DNA of 64,000 bases from Pseudidiomarina mangrovi (GCF_003999375.1 NZ_RJLC01000015.1:61706-125705); one strand, 5' to 3'. Positions 17,772-27,114 are shown, counted from the stretch's first letter. A program made the numbers and translations. The notes: generated by a model not told the origin, from the sequence alone.

Positions 17772-17822
17772 AAGTTCGGGTAAAAAAGGTTCGGGTGAAA
17801 AAAGTTCGGTAAAAAGTTCCGG
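17772..17822. repeat. short imperfect tandem repeat between gcvH and gcvP
   Basis: Three consecutive imperfect copies of a GTTCGGGTAAAAAAG-type unit (about 15-16 bp, the last shortened to TTCGGTAAAAAG) fill most of the gap just upstream of the gcvP start. On the minus strand they give alternating T-runs and CCGAAC. They may be slippage products or may affect gcvP expression. Confidence 0.6.
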
Positions 17823-17846
17823 TGCTTAGAGCAAATCTAAACACAA

Positions 17847-17871
17847 AACCCCGGCATCAATGACCGGGGTT
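17847..17871 (-). terminator. gcvH-gcvP intergenic terminator-like hairpin
   Basis: An 8-bp stem (AACCCCGG / CCGGGGTT) around a 9-nt loop, 20 nt after the gcvH stop, followed on the minus strand by TTGTGTTTAGA. The T-tract is weak, so it probably ends only part of the transcripts and lowers gcvP relative to gcvT and gcvH. Confidence 0.65.
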
Positions 17872-17890
17872 GTGCGCTAGCAATACGCTA

Positions 17891-18280
17891 TTAATCTTCG
17901 TCGATGACGGCTTGATAGCCGGCAGCGTCAAGTAACGCGTCAACTTCGCTGACGTCGTCGGCTTTGATTTTGAACAACCAGCCGTCACCGTATGGGTCGC
18001 TGTTAACGGTTTCTGGTGCGTCTTCCAGTTCGTCGTTGATAGCTACGATTTCACCGGCAATTGGCGCGTAAATGTCAGACGCCGCTTTCACTGATTCAGC
18101 TACGGCTACGTCGTCACCAGCGGCTACGTTGGCGCCTACTTCTGGCAGCTCAACGAACACCATATCGCCCAGCAAGTCTTGCGCGTGCTCAGTGATACCT
18201 ACGGTGTAGATGCCGTCGCCTTCGTTGCGCACCCACTCGTGGGTTGATGCGTACTTTAATTCTTTTGGAATGTTGCTCAT
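17891..18280 (-). CDS. gcvH: glycine cleavage system H-protein
   Basis: A 129-residue lipoyl carrier that shuttles the aminomethyl group between GcvP and GcvT. The lipoylated lysine is Lys 65 in the AESVKAASD motif, with the family HEW motif at 14-16. Normal length for the family. It lies 49 nt after gcvT in the same operon. The C-terminal [19 protein letters not shown] segment is typical. Confidence 0.97.
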   Translation of the reverse strand: MSNIPKELKYASTHEWVRNEGDGIYTVGITEHAQDLLGDMVFVELPEVGANVAAGDDVAVAESVKAASDIYAPIAGEIVAINDELEDAPETVNSDPYGDGWLFKIKADDVSEVDALLDAAGYQAVIDED

Positions 18281-18329
18281 GGGTCGTGCTTCCTTTAATT
18301 ACTATGCTAATAGCAAAAATTGCTGCGAT

Positions 18330-19409
18330 TTACAGAACCGATTTACCGTTGCGGACAAAACTTGGTTTCACCACGTTCACTTTAACCATTTTGCCGCGAA
18401 TATCCACCTCGGCGTGCGTGTCGCTGCCTGCTGGTACGCGCGCCATAGCAATAGAATAGCCTAAGGTTGGCGAGAAAGTACCAGAGGTGATCTCGCCTTC
18501 GCCGCCGTTGACCAATACCCGTTGGCCGTGGCGCAATACACCTTTGCTTTCCATCACTAGGCCCACTAATACGCTGTGGCCGTTGGCTTTTTGCGCTTCG
18601 AGCGCTTGGCGACCAATAAAGTTACGGTCGGCCGGTTCAAACGCCACGCTCCAGCCCATGTTGGCTTGCAGTGGCGAAATGCTTTCGTCCATATCTTGGC
18701 CGTACAGGTTCATGCCGGCTTCTAAGCGCAGGGTGTCACGGGCGCCGAGGCCACATGGTGCTACGCCAGCGTCGAGCAGTTGCTGCCATAAGGTGGTTAA
18801 GCCGCTGGCTGGAACGGTGATTTCGTAGCCGCGCTCGCCGGTATAGCCGGTAGTGGCAATGAATAGCTCGCCGACTTGCACGGACATAAACGGCTTCATG
18901 CCGGCAATGGCAGCAAAGTTGTGGGCGCCTAATACGCTGGCTAAACGCTCTTCTGCGTTGGGGCCTTGCAACGCAATCATGCCCAGCTCTGGACGCTCGG
19001 TGATGCTGACTTGGAATTTGCTGGCGACTTGGCCGAGCCATTCCATATCGCGGTCACGGGTGGCTGAGTTCACCACTAAGCGGTAGTCGGTGCGGCTGAA
19101 GTAATACACGATTAAATCGTCGATGACGCCGCCCTGCTCGTTCAGCATGGCGCTGTACTGGGCTTTGCCTGGGGTGCTCACTTTGGCGATGTCGTTGGCC
19201 AGCAAATGACGCAGGAATTCCGTAGCTTGTGGGCCGGCTACGTCAACTACAGTCATGTGCGATACGTCGAACATGCCGCAATCGGTACGCACCGCGTGGT
19301 GCTCTTCAATTTGCGAGCCGTAATTCAACGGCATGTCCCAGCCGTGGAAGTCAACCATCTTGGCACCTGCACTGAGGTGCGCGTCATAAAGTGGAGTACG
19401 ATTGGCCAT
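18330..19409 (-). CDS. gcvT: aminomethyltransferase, T-protein
   Basis: A 359-residue T-protein that transfers the one-carbon unit to tetrahydrofolate, releasing ammonia. Family features include the [21 protein letters not shown] opening, the MFDVSHM motif and the [10 protein letters not shown] motif, all present. It is the first gene of the gcvTHP operon. The only space for its promoter is the 150-nt gap to the divergent LysR gene. I see no glycine riboswitch there. Confidence 0.97.
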   Translation of the reverse strand: MANRTPLYDAHLSAGAKMVDFHGWDMPLNYGSQIEEHHAVRTDCGMFDVSHMTVVDVAGPQATEFLRHLLANDIAKVSTPGKAQYSAMLNEQGGVIDDLIVYYFSRTDYRLVVNSATRDRDMEWLGQVASKFQVSITERPELGMIALQGPNAEERLASVLGAHNFAAIAGMKPFMSVQVGELFIATTGYTGERGYEITVPASGLTTLWQQLLDAGVAPCGLGARDTLRLEAGMNLYGQDMDESISPLQANMGWSVAFEPADRNFIGRQALEAQKANGHSVLVGLVMESKGVLRHGQRVLVNGGEGEITSGTFSPTLGYSIAMARVPAGSDTHAEVDIRGKMVKVNVVKPSFVRNGKSVL

Positions 19410-19559
19410 TGCTGAAGGAGTCCTGTTGAGCTGCCTAAAAGTTGGGTGAATTATAAGACTCTAGCACCCGTTCTCAAAATGAATATTACTTATACTAAAA
19501 TTTACTTTATAAATACTGCTATAATCTTTATTGAAATTTCCAATAAAAAGAGGCCGCTG

Positions 19560-20420
19560 ATGCAACATTTACCGCTCGATGCTGTGCGCGCGTTTTTAAG
19601 TATTTATGAGCTGCAAAGTTATACGGCTGCAGGGCAGCAATTGGGTCGCTCGCAGCCCGCTATTAGTTTGCAATTAAATCGGCTCGAGGAACTGCTCGGC
19701 AGCACCTTATTGCAACGCAGCGGCGGGCGCATTTCGCTAACCCAAGCTGGAGCGGAGTTTATTGACTCGGCGCGCAGCTTAATTAACTTGAACGACCAGA
19801 TTTTGGCGCGCTTCACCGAGCCGTCTTTAAGCGGCCGGGTGCGCTTGGGCATTCCCAGTGAATTTGCTAGTACGTTATTGCCGCAGGTATTGGGTCAATT
19901 TGCTGCAGCCTACCCCAATGTGACGTTGGCGGTGACCTCGGCGCTATCAAAAGAGTTGCTGCGCGAAGATAACGCCAGCTTCGACATTATTATTGCGCTG
20001 ATTGAGCCGGAGCTGCGTGTCAATCGCACTGGTTTGGTTGAGCTCAAGCATGAGCCGCTGGTGTGGGTTGGCCCGCAAGCGGATTACGTGCCAGTGGGTA
20101 ATACCTTACAACTGGTGATGGCGCCCGAGGGTTGTATTTATCGGCGCCGGGCGTTGGCAGCGTTCAAGCAGCTGGGGCGAAATGTGCGTATTAGTTATAC
20201 CAACGCTGACTTTTCTGGGCTGACGGCGGCTATTGGCAGTGGTTTGGGCATTACGGTGTTGGCGCAAAGCACGGTGCCGGATCATCTGGCGCGTTTGCAG
20301 CGTGGCCCGTTAGCGCAGGAGTTGCCGGAGCTTGGCGATGTGAGTGTGGTGATGAAGCTCAGCGCCGGCGATAACCATGCGGCGCAGCAGTTGGCGCAGT
20401 TTATACGCGAGCGTATTTAG
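19560..20420 (+). CDS. LysR-type transcriptional regulator
   Basis: About 286 residues from ATG 19560 (AAGAGG ribosome site); the longer frame from 19446 adds an AT-rich leader with no ribosome site. Residues 1-60 form the LysR winged helix-turn-helix (LDAVRAFLSIYELQSYTAAGQQLGRSQPAISLQLNRLEELLG). The rest is the substrate-binding effector domain (SGRVRLGIPSEFASTLLP). It is divergent from gcvT across 150 nt, which is the usual arrangement for a LysR protein controlling its neighbour. It does not look like classical GcvA by sequence, so control of gcvTHP is only an inference from position. Confidence 0.85.
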   Translation: MQHLPLDAVRAFLSIYELQSYTAAGQQLGRSQPAISLQLNRLEELLGSTLLQRSGGRISLTQAGAEFIDSARSLINLNDQILARFTEPSLSGRVRLGIPSEFASTLLPQVLGQFAAAYPNVTLAVTSALSKELLREDNASFDIIIALIEPELRVNRTGLVELKHEPLVWVGPQADYVPVGNTLQLVMAPEGCIYRRRALAAFKQLGRNVRISYTNADFSGLTAAIGSGLGITVLAQSTVPDHLARLQRGPLAQELPELGDVSVVMKLSAGDNHAAQQLAQFIRERI

Positions 20421-20441
20421 GTTTTTACTTGGGTTGGCGTT

Positions 20442-21620
20442 TTAGCCGCCGAGGGCGATTTGCATCAGCTGCTGCTTTAGCGGTGCAACGCGGCTGGCAA
20501 TATGCAGGCCGCTGCCGCGTAGTAATTTCAGCAGCGGGTTGTCGCCCGCAAAGCCGCGCTTGAATCCTTCCATTGCGGCAATCATGGTCATGGCGGCGGT
20601 TTTGCGCTCGCGTTCCCACTGCCGCAAGGTGCGGTGATAATCCTCACGCGGCTCAGCAAATACGTCTAGCAACTGACTGACATCAGCAAAACCCAAATTT
20701 GCGCCCTGCCCGGCCAGCGGATGAATGCTATGGGCGGCATCGCCAATCACCAGCAGGCGTTGTTGCAGCCAGCGCTGGCAATACTGCATTTTTAGCGCAA
20801 AGCGGTGGCGCTCAGAGGCTAGTGTTAATTGCCCTAGGCTATTGTTGCTGAAGCTTTGCAGGCGCTGAGTGAATCGCTCGGCGCTTAGGGTTAGTAAGTG
20901 CTCACTGTGCGGGTCATCAATAGACCATACCAAGGATATCTGCTGCGAGTCGGCCAGCGGCAACCAAGCTATTGGCCCAGTTGGGGTAAAGGCTTGGCGG
21001 GCAATGCCCTGATGCGGGAGCTCAGTATGTACGGTGGCCACTATGGCGTGCTGCTGATAGTGCCAAAAGGTCAGCGGTAATTGCGCGCGTTGGCGCACCT
21101 GCGAATTGGCGCCATCGGCGGCAATAATGTAATCGGCGCTGAGCTGCTGCTTGTTACCTAACTTAGTGCTTAAGGTTATGCTGACCTGATCATCGCTGAT
21201 TTGCTCAGCTACGCTGGTCACGCCGCTGTGTATGGTGACGCCGGCTTCTGCGGCGGCTTGCCACAGGTAATGTTCCAGTAGTTGGTTCTCAACAATGGCG
21301 CCTAAATCGGTGCGGGTTACTTCGTGCGCGTTAAAGTCAATGCGGGCAAAGCTGTCGTGCTCCCATACCTGCATGCCGGTGTAGGGGCCAAGCCGCTCAG
21401 CGGGCAGCTTCTGCCATACGCCAAGTTGCTGCAACAGCGCCCGGCTGCTGTGAGCAATAGCGCTCACGCGCGCGCCGAATTCGCTGCTCAGTTCAGGTTG
21501 CTGGCCGCGCTCTATCAGCTGCACTTGGTGGCCTTGTTGACGCAGGCCCAGCGCCACGCTGAGGCCGATCATGCCGCCGCCGCAGACGATAAAGCTTAGC
21601 TTGCCAGCCCGCTTGCTCAT
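20442..21620 (-). CDS. ubiI: UbiI-type FAD-dependent ubiquinone hydroxylase
   Basis: A 392-residue flavoprotein monooxygenase of the UbiH/UbiI/VisC family. The N-terminal dinucleotide-binding GGGMIGLSVALGLRQQG motif and the late GDAAHSIHPLAGQGANLG motif bind FAD. By synteny (pepP, ubiH, then this gene) it is the UbiI equivalent, which hydroxylates C5 in ubiquinone synthesis. It ends 21 nt from the convergent LysR gene. A short 29-nt gap after ubiH implies co-transcription. Assignment between UbiI and other paralogues rests on gene order. Confidence 0.85.
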   Translation of the reverse strand: MSKRAGKLSFIVCGGGMIGLSVALGLRQQGHQVQLIERGQQPELSSEFGARVSAIAHSSRALLQQLGVWQKLPAERLGPYTGMQVWEHDSFARIDFNAHEVTRTDLGAIVENQLLEHYLWQAAAEAGVTIHSGVTSVAEQISDDQVSITLSTKLGNKQQLSADYIIAADGANSQVRQRAQLPLTFWHYQQHAIVATVHTELPHQGIARQAFTPTGPIAWLPLADSQQISLVWSIDDPHSEHLLTLSAERFTQRLQSFSNNSLGQLTLASERHRFALKMQYCQRWLQQRLLVIGDAAHSIHPLAGQGANLGFADVSQLLDVFAEPREDYHRTLRQWERERKTAAMTMIAAMEGFKRGFAGDNPLLKLLRGSGLHIASRVAPLKQQLMQIALGG

Positions 21621-21649
21621 GCTGTGAACCTCATTTACTTAAACCCCAT

Positions 21650-22948
21650 TTATTTAAAACCCATGGTCTGTCGGGCAAATTGGTTGCGCACTGGGGCAAC
21701 ATGATCCAGCCCCAACAACGCCAAACTACGCACTGCGGTTAGCGGCCATAATTGGTTAGAGAAGCCGCGCACCAAGCCGTCGGTCAGGCCAATAATGGCG
21801 CGGTAATCGGCTTCGCGGCGCTGCCAGTACGCGGCTACGTTGGCATAACTTCCGGCATCAGCACCCGCACCGGGACCGGTGGCAGCGCCTGCATCGGGAC
21901 CAGCGTCAACGCCCGCAGCAGAACCAGCACCAACAGTGGAAGTAGCGCCAGCGCTTACGCCCGCAGTTAAGCTATCGCGCAGCGCAATGGCATCGCGCAC
22001 GCCAAGGTTAAAGCCCTGCCCAGCAATGGGGTGCAAGGTGTGCGAGGCGTTGCCAATCAGCAGCGCGCGGTGAGCGGTGCTGTGCTCTGCTAAATGCAGT
22101 TGCAGCGGGTACTGGGCGCGCTGCTCAATGCCGGTAAACAGCCCAGCGCGATAGCCAAAGGCTTGCTGGCACTGGCGCACAAAGCTGGCTTCATCAGCTT
22201 GTTGCAGCTGCTCGGCCTCAGCGGGGCTGACGCTCCACACCAAACTGGCGCGGTTATTGGTCATCGGTAGCAGGGCAATGGGCCCGGTGTCTGTGAAGCG
22301 CTCGTAAGCCCAACCGTTGAGGCTATTCTGCAGATGCAAAATGCCGACAATACCCACTTGCTGATAATCAGTGCTGGTGGTGTGAATACCGAGTTGGCTG
22401 CGCACTTCGGAGCGCTGGCCGTCGGCACCCACTAGCAGTTGCGTGTGCAGCTGCTTGGTGTCGCCGTGTTGCTCATACACCACCTCGCGGTAATCGCGCT
22501 CAGCGCTGGTGCTGATAAAACGCGCGCCGCTGTGCCAGACAATATTGGCCTGCTGTTCACACGCCTGATACAGGGTTTGGTTTAATAACGCCGCGGCAAT
22601 CACTTGCCCTAAGGCCGGTACGCCATGTTGCTGAGCATGCAGGCGGGTCATGCCCAGTTGCTGGCGATCACTAACATGAATGTGCTCAATGCCGCAGCCG
22701 TGTTCGGCCAGTTCGGCCCACAGCCCATGTTGCTGCAATAACGCCACCGTCGCCGCCGCTAAGGCAATCACCCGCTGGTCTTGCGCTGGGCCTTGCTCGT
22801 TGGGCTCCAGCACATGAATCTGCCACTGTGGCCGCGCGCGCGCCAACAGCAACGCCGCTAGCGCACCCACTAAGCCGCCGCCACTAATAACTATCGGCAC
22901 AGTCAAATGCGGCGCAGGTTGCTGCGTGGCGGTTAGCTGCGCATCCAT
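21650..22948 (-). CDS. ubiH: UbiH-type FAD-dependent hydroxylase with Ala/Gly-rich insertion
   Basis: A 432-residue UbiH homologue, about 40 residues longer than is usual. It has the FAD motifs ISGGGLVGALAALLLA at the N-terminus and GNASHTLHPIAGQGFNLG later. The extra length is a low-complexity Ala/Gly/Pro segment (about residues 330-368, of the type AGVDAGPDAGAATGPGAGAD). It lies between the FAD motif helix and the conserved YWQRREADYRAIIG helix, where relatives have a short loop. The start codon overlaps the pepP end by 16 nt. UbiH performs the C6 hydroxylation step. The insertion is probably a flexible linker grown by repeat slippage; its effect is unknown. Confidence 0.88.
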   Translation of the reverse strand: MDAQLTATQQPAPHLTVPIVISGGGLVGALAALLLARARPQWQIHVLEPNEQGPAQDQRVIALAAATVALLQQHGLWAELAEHGCGIEHIHVSDRQQLGMTRLHAQQHGVPALGQVIAAALLNQTLYQACEQQANIVWHSGARFISTSAERDYREVVYEQHGDTKQLHTQLLVGADGQRSEVRSQLGIHTTSTDYQQVGIVGILHLQNSLNGWAYERFTDTGPIALLPMTNNRASLVWSVSPAEAEQLQQADEASFVRQCQQAFGYRAGLFTGIEQRAQYPLQLHLAEHSTAHRALLIGNASHTLHPIAGQGFNLGVRDAIALRDSLTAGVSAGATSTVGAGSAAGVDAGPDAGAATGPGAGADAGSYANVAAYWQRREADYRAIIGLTDGLVRGFSNQLWPLTAVRSLALLGLDHVAPVRNQFARQTMGFK

Positions 22949-24249
22949 TGCTCTATCTCAGCGATGGTTTTCGGCACTGCGGCGGTGAGGTTGTCGCAGC
23001 CGTTAGCGGTGATCAGAATGTCATCTTCAATACGAATGCCAATACCCTGCCAGCGCGCATCCACATCGCTCAGCCCGCGCGGGATATAAATACCCGGCTC
23101 GATGGTCAGCACCATGCCCGGCTCCAGCACCCGCTTGCTACCGTTGACTTCATAGGTGCCGACATCGTGCACGTCTAGCCCCAGCCAGTGGCCCAAGCCG
23201 TGAATAAAGAAGCGTTTGTGGCTGGCTTGCTCAAGGTTGTCTTCAAGGCTGCCGGTTAAAATCCCCAGCGCCAGCAAACCCTCGGTGATAGCGCGGGCGG
23301 CGGCTTGTTGGGCGTGCAGCAAGGTATTACCTGGGCGTAATTCAGCCAAAGCGGCTAGCTGCGCGTTGAGTACCACCTCGTACAAGGCGGCTTGATCGGC
23401 GCTAAAGCGGCCATTGACCGGGAAGGTGCGGGTGATATCGCCGGCATAACCGTGAAATTCAGCGCCGGCGTCAATCAGCACCAGCTCGCCATCCACTAAT
23501 GCGGCGCTATTTTCGGTGTAATGCAAAATGCAGGCGTTGTCGCCGCCACCCACGATAGTGCCGTAGGCTGGGCCCGATGCACCGTGAAAAGCAAAATGGT
23601 AATGCAGTTCAGCGGCTAACTGATATTCGAAAAGGCCCGGTTTGCAGGCCTTCATGGCACGTTTGTGGGCCTCGGCAGAAATGCTGCAAGCCTGACGCAT
23701 CAGAGCAATTTCAGCGGCGCTTTTGTACAGTCTCTGCTGCGCCATAAAGCCGCTTAAATCGCTGTAGCGGGCGGCGCCTTGGTAACCGGATTTCGGCCGC
23801 CGCATGCTGGCGCCAAATTGCTGTAGCAGATCGGCGAGGTCGGTGTCGTCAAACAGATAAAACACCGTTTCTACGCCATCTAGCAGCTCGGTGAGTTGCT
23901 CCAGATCATCGTCGTAGCTGTAGGCTTGGTCCATGCCCAGCGCTTCGGCGGCAGCATCAACGCCCAAGCGGCGGCCATGCCAGACCTCAGCATGGGGGTC
24001 GCTGGGTTGCACAAAAATTTGCTGCGGCGCCGCGCTATCGGGGCGCAACACCAACAAGGCGTTGGGCTCGTTAAAGCCGGTCAGGTAGTAAAAGTCGCTG
24101 TGCTGGCGATAGGGGTAGTCGGTGTCGCGGCTGCGTTGCCGTTCCGGGTTAGCGGCCAGAACTGCAGCAGCGGGCTGGGGCTGCGCCGCCAAAAAGGCTA
24201 ACAAATTAGCGCGGCGGGCGGCAAATTCTGCTGGGCTTATCGACTCCAC
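22933..24249 (-). CDS. pepP: Xaa-Pro aminopeptidase P
   Basis: A 438-residue proline aminopeptidase, family M24B, which removes N-terminal residues preceding proline. The pita-bread metal site is clear: VLIDAGAEFHGYAGDITRTF with the Asp ligands, the HGLGHWLGLDVHDVG His motif and two downstream Glu residues (TIEPGIY and IRIEDD). The N-terminal AMP_N domain is present. Order ygfB-pepP-ubiH-ubiI matches the enterobacterial operon, and it overlaps ubiH by 16 nt, so translation is coupled. Confidence 0.95.
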   Translation of the reverse strand: MESISPAEFAARRANLLAFLAAQPQPAAAVLAANPERQRSRDTDYPYRQHSDFYYLTGFNEPNALLVLRPDSAAPQQIFVQPSDPHAEVWHGRRLGVDAAAEALGMDQAYSYDDDLEQLTELLDGVETVFYLFDDTDLADLLQQFGASMRRPKSGYQGAARYSDLSGFMAQQRLYKSAAEIALMRQACSISAEAHKRAMKACKPGLFEYQLAAELHYHFAFHGASGPAYGTIVGGGDNACILHYTENSAALVDGELVLIDAGAEFHGYAGDITRTFPVNGRFSADQAALYEVVLNAQLAALAELRPGNTLLHAQQAAARAITEGLLALGILTGSLEDNLEQASHKRFFIHGLGHWLGLDVHDVGTYEVNGSKRVLEPGMVLTIEPGIYIPRGLSDVDARWQGIGIRIEDDILITANGCDNLTAAVPKTIAEIEQWMRS

Positions 24250-24285
24250 GGGGTGCTACTCCATCACAACAGGGGTATTGAAAAA

Positions 24286-24873
24286 TTAATGCAAGGTTTT
24301 GCCAGTTTTGCAGTCGCCACTGGCCTGCTCGCCCACTTCGCAAAAGCACATGATGGCCGACACCCGCAGATATTCGACAATTTCAAAGTAGGCGCGGTCG
24401 GCGTCATTGTCGTCTTCTACACTGAAATCCAGCTTGGCCAGCTCAACCATGTCATCAATGGCTTCGCGCACATCGTCCGAAAAACCGGCTAAATTGCTCT
24501 GATTGACGCCAAAGCCCACTAAAAACGACTGCACCCAATCAATCATGGCCTGTAAGCGCTCTTCAATGGGTTGCTGATCTTCCGGCAGCATCAGCTGAAA
24601 ATTCATATCCGGATCACGCAAAGCGCCATCAATGTTTTGCGTTAACTGCTCCAGTTTATTACGCACAGCAGGCGGAAAAGATTGCCCTTCGTGCAGTAAA
24701 TCGCTGAGTAGCGCCAGCCAATGCTCGCTGCTAGGGCTCGCGCCACCGGCCAGCATGCCGCACAATGTACCATGCACTTCAGCGGCATTGGGCAGTAAGC
24801 CGTGTTGCAGCAGAAATTGGTTGAGCCGATCAAAGTTATCGACTGTCGCTTCAGGATGGGTTGGGTCGGCCAT
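24286..24873 (-). CDS. ygfB: UPF0149 family protein YgfB
   Basis: About 195 residues from ATG 24873 (MADPTHPEATVDNFDRLNQF). The longer frame upstream to 24996 crosses the divergent zapA promoter region and lacks family similarity. The protein is an all-helical UPF0149 member with the EVHGTLCGMLAGG motif and the VRYFEIVEYLRVS-type C-terminal helix. It is the first gene of the ygfB-pepP-ubiH-ubiI cluster and is divergent from zapA. The C-terminal tail has two Cys residues (MCFCEVGEQA). The biochemical role is not established. Confidence 0.88.
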   Translation of the reverse strand: MADPTHPEATVDNFDRLNQFLLQHGLLPNAAEVHGTLCGMLAGGASPSSEHWLALLSDLLHEGQSFPPAVRNKLEQLTQNIDGALRDPDMNFQLMLPEDQQPIEERLQAMIDWVQSFLVGFGVNQSNLAGFSDDVREAIDDMVELAKLDFSVEDDNDADRAYFEIVEYLRVSAIMCFCEVGEQASGDCKTGKTLH

Positions 24874-25022
24874 TGGCTCGCTCTCGTTAAAAGTGATGCT
24901 GGTCAAAAGTGATGCTCGCCATACTATCATTGCAAGCCTGCTCAGGCTAGCTGACAAAGCCATCACAGACGTGTCATAATAGCCAGCAGACGCCAACGAC
25001 TAGAACGCAAAAGGGTCACCGC

Positions 25023-25328
25023 ATGACACAGCGCAGCATCGATATCCGCCTGATGGATCGCCAATACAAGGTCAATTGCCCGGCGGACCAAGAAGCAGCC
25101 TTACTGGCGGCGGCGTCACGATTAAATGACAAAGTGAAGCAAATTACCGGCGGTACGCGCTTGTCGCACCCCGAGCAAATTGCGGTCATGGCAGCCTTGA
25201 ATTTGTGTCACGAGGCGGCCCAACAACATGCTGAACAACAGCAACGCATCGCTGAATTAGAAGAAAAAATAAAATTGCTACAGGCCACCCTAGAACAGGT
25301 GATGACTGAGCAACGGCCAGGGCGTTAA
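25023..25328 (+). CDS. zapA: cell division protein ZapA
   Basis: A 101-residue ZapA, which cross-links FtsZ filaments at the division ring. It has the SIDIRLMDRQYKVNCP domain and the AALLAAASRLNDKVKQI helix, then a coiled-coil C-terminus for tetramer formation. It is divergent from ygfB and is followed after about 20 nt by 6S RNA, as in Escherichia coli. Confidence 0.95.
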   Translation: MTQRSIDIRLMDRQYKVNCPADQEAALLAAASRLNDKVKQITGGTRLSHPEQIAVMAALNLCHEAAQQHAEQQQRIAELEEKIKLLQATLEQVMTEQRPGR

Positions 25329-25345
25329 TAGAAGTTTGTAGTTAT

Positions 25346-25530
25346 GATTGCCTGGGATGTTCGCCAGCAACGCTGATGTCCCTGAGCCGATAACGTCATA
25401 CCCAGGGGCTCATTGGGCGGCTATTGAGCATGCTCGACTTGTATCGAGAAGCCTGCGGTCGAACACTTGCGCCCCGCCTTGAACCAAAGGGTTCAAGGGC
25501 TAAGGCACGCAGCGGCATCCCGGGTGATCA
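25346..25530 (+). ncRNA. ssrS: 6S RNA
   Basis: Between zapA and the amidohydrolase there is a clear 6S RNA. The closing stem pairs CCTGGGATG (25351-25359) with CATCCCGGG (25516-25524). The conserved blocks GATGTTCGCC, CCCTGAGCCGATA, GTGAGCATGCTCG-like (TTGAGCATGCTCG), GAGAAGCCT and CCTTGAACCAAAGGGTTCAAGGG are all present and in order. The central bubble mimics an open promoter and binds the sigma-70 RNA polymerase holoenzyme in stationary phase. In enterobacteria it is co-transcribed with ygfA; here an opposite-strand gene separates the two. The exact 5' and 3' ends are approximate. Confidence 0.93.
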
Positions 25531-27114
25531 CCCTTTATTTTGAGCTTCAGCCTGTTTGGCTTGCTCGACCAGCATGCGCACATCCAGCAGCAGTTCATCC
25601 ACCGGGTAGACAATGCCGTCTTTGATGGTGTAGCGAATGCCTTTGGTGCGCATTGGCTTGTTGTTTTCGTCCAATTGGTAATGGCCGGTGCCGTACAGCA
25701 CTTTGAAGTTGCGCAGTGGGTTTTCGCGCACAATCACCAAGTCGGCTTTTTTGCCCGGAATAACACTGCCAATCTCATGATCCAAGCCCAGCGCTTCGGC
25801 GCCGTTTAAGGTAGCAGCCTGAATCACTTCATAGGCGTTAAAGCCGGCTTCACGCAAAAGTTCTAGCTCGCGAATATAGCCAAAGCCGTAAATCTTATAG
25901 ATGTAGCCTGAGTCTGACCCAGTTGTGACGCGCCCGCCATGGTTTTTATAGTCGTTTAAGAACGCCATCCATTTGCTGAAATTGTGCCGCCACGCTACTT
26001 CGTGATCGGTGGTCCAATCGAACCAGTAGCTGCCGTGCGCATAGCGGCTGGGGGTGAAGAACTCCCATAATGTCGGCAAGGTGTATTCGTCGTGCCAAAT
26101 GGCGCGTTGTTCACGCATTAGGTCACGGCTGGCTTCGTAAATGGTCAGCGTGGGGTTGATGGTGAAATCCAACGCGATCAGGCGGTCACGTACTTCAGCC
26201 CATTTTTCGCTGTCTTGCTCGGCGGCTTGCGCCCACAGTTGGCCGGCTTCGCCAAAACGGTCTTGCTCGTTGTTGTAATTGTACTCCGGTGAGTAATTTT
26301 GCAGGGTTTGCCCGGTAAACATGGCTTCTGGCAGGCCGTACCAATGCTCCATAGTCACTAAGCCGCGCTCGGCAGAATCTAGCGCGTTCATGTTCATGAC
26401 GTTGAGCTGAGCGTGGTGCATCATGGTGCCGAGGCCTTGCTTTTTGGCTTCATCGAGCGCCGCTTCCATCACCCGTTTGCTGGCGCCGAAGAATTTAATA
26501 CCTGAGGCGCCCTGCTTCTTAATATCACGCACCCAAGCGCGGGCTTGGTCGGCACCAAAAATTGGCTCATCGGCGCCTTGGCCAAAACCCACGTACGGAA
26601 TAATGCGCGGTGACACAATAGTGTTGTTCTCAGCGCGTTGCTGGTGCCACTGCACCCAGTCTAAGCCGTTAAAGCTGCCCGGTTCGCGCACTGTGGTGAT
26701 GCCGTGCGCCAGCCATAGTTTCAGCACATATTCGGCGGGGATATTGTCGGCGGAGCCACCAATGTGGCCGTGCATGTCAATAAAGCCTGGCAAAATGAAA
26801 TGGCCGGTTACGTCAATTTCGCGGTCGCCCTTTTGCGCCACCGGGCGGCCTTGCTCTTTAATCGGTACGCCAGGGTGGCCCACGCTCACCACCGCGACAA
26901 TACGGTCTTGCTCAATGACAATATCCACTGGGCCTTGTGCTGGGGCGCCTTCGCCATTCACCAAGGTACCGCCGCGCAGAATCAAGCGCTTGAACGGGCC
27001 ATCGCCCTGATCGCCACGGGGCGGGGCTTTAGGTGGTGGTGCCGCACTTACGGCCGTGGCCAAAGTGACTGAGAACAGCAGTGTCATCAACCTAGTCAGT
27101 GAACGAGCAGTCAT
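25528..27114 (-). CDS. secreted amidohydrolase family protein
   Basis: About 528 residues from ATG 27114. The longer frame adds an implausible Cys-rich leader. The signal peptide is MTARSLTRLMTLLFSVTLATAVSA. The mature enzyme is a metal-dependent amidohydrolase: FILPGFIDMHGHIGG carries the first metal His pair, MMHHAQ and LVTMEHWYG the middle His residues, TTGSDSGYIYK the catalytic Asp, and PGKKADLVIV the closing beta-sandwich. The substrate is unknown; related enzymes act on cyclic amides or peptides. Its stop codon touches the 3' end of 6S RNA, and it sits in place of the usual direct 6S-ygfA link, so it looks like an insertion into a conserved pair. Confidence 0.85.
   Translation of the reverse strand: MTARSLTRLMTLLFSVTLATAVSAAPPPKAPPRGDQGDGPFKRLILRGGTLVNGEGAPAQGPVDIVIEQDRIVAVVSVGHPGVPIKEQGRPVAQKGDREIDVTGHFILPGFIDMHGHIGGSADNIPAEYVLKLWLAHGITTVREPGSFNGLDWVQWHQQRAENNTIVSPRIIPYVGFGQGADEPIFGADQARAWVRDIKKQGASGIKFFGASKRVMEAALDEAKKQGLGTMMHHAQLNVMNMNALDSAERGLVTMEHWYGLPEAMFTGQTLQNYSPEYNYNNEQDRFGEAGQLWAQAAEQDSEKWAEVRDRLIALDFTINPTLTIYEASRDLMREQRAIWHDEYTLPTLWEFFTPSRYAHGSYWFDWTTDHEVAWRHNFSKWMAFLNDYKNHGGRVTTGSDSGYIYKIYGFGYIRELELLREAGFNAYEVIQAATLNGAEALGLDHEIGSVIPGKKADLVIVRENPLRNFKVLYGTGHYQLDENNKPMRTKGIRYTIKDGIVYPVDELLLDVRMLVEQAKQAEAQNKG

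Noticed and set aside
19410..19559. Glycine riboswitch upstream of gcvT
   Set aside because: The gap to the LysR gene is only 150 nt, and I could find no paired glycine-aptamer blocks in it.
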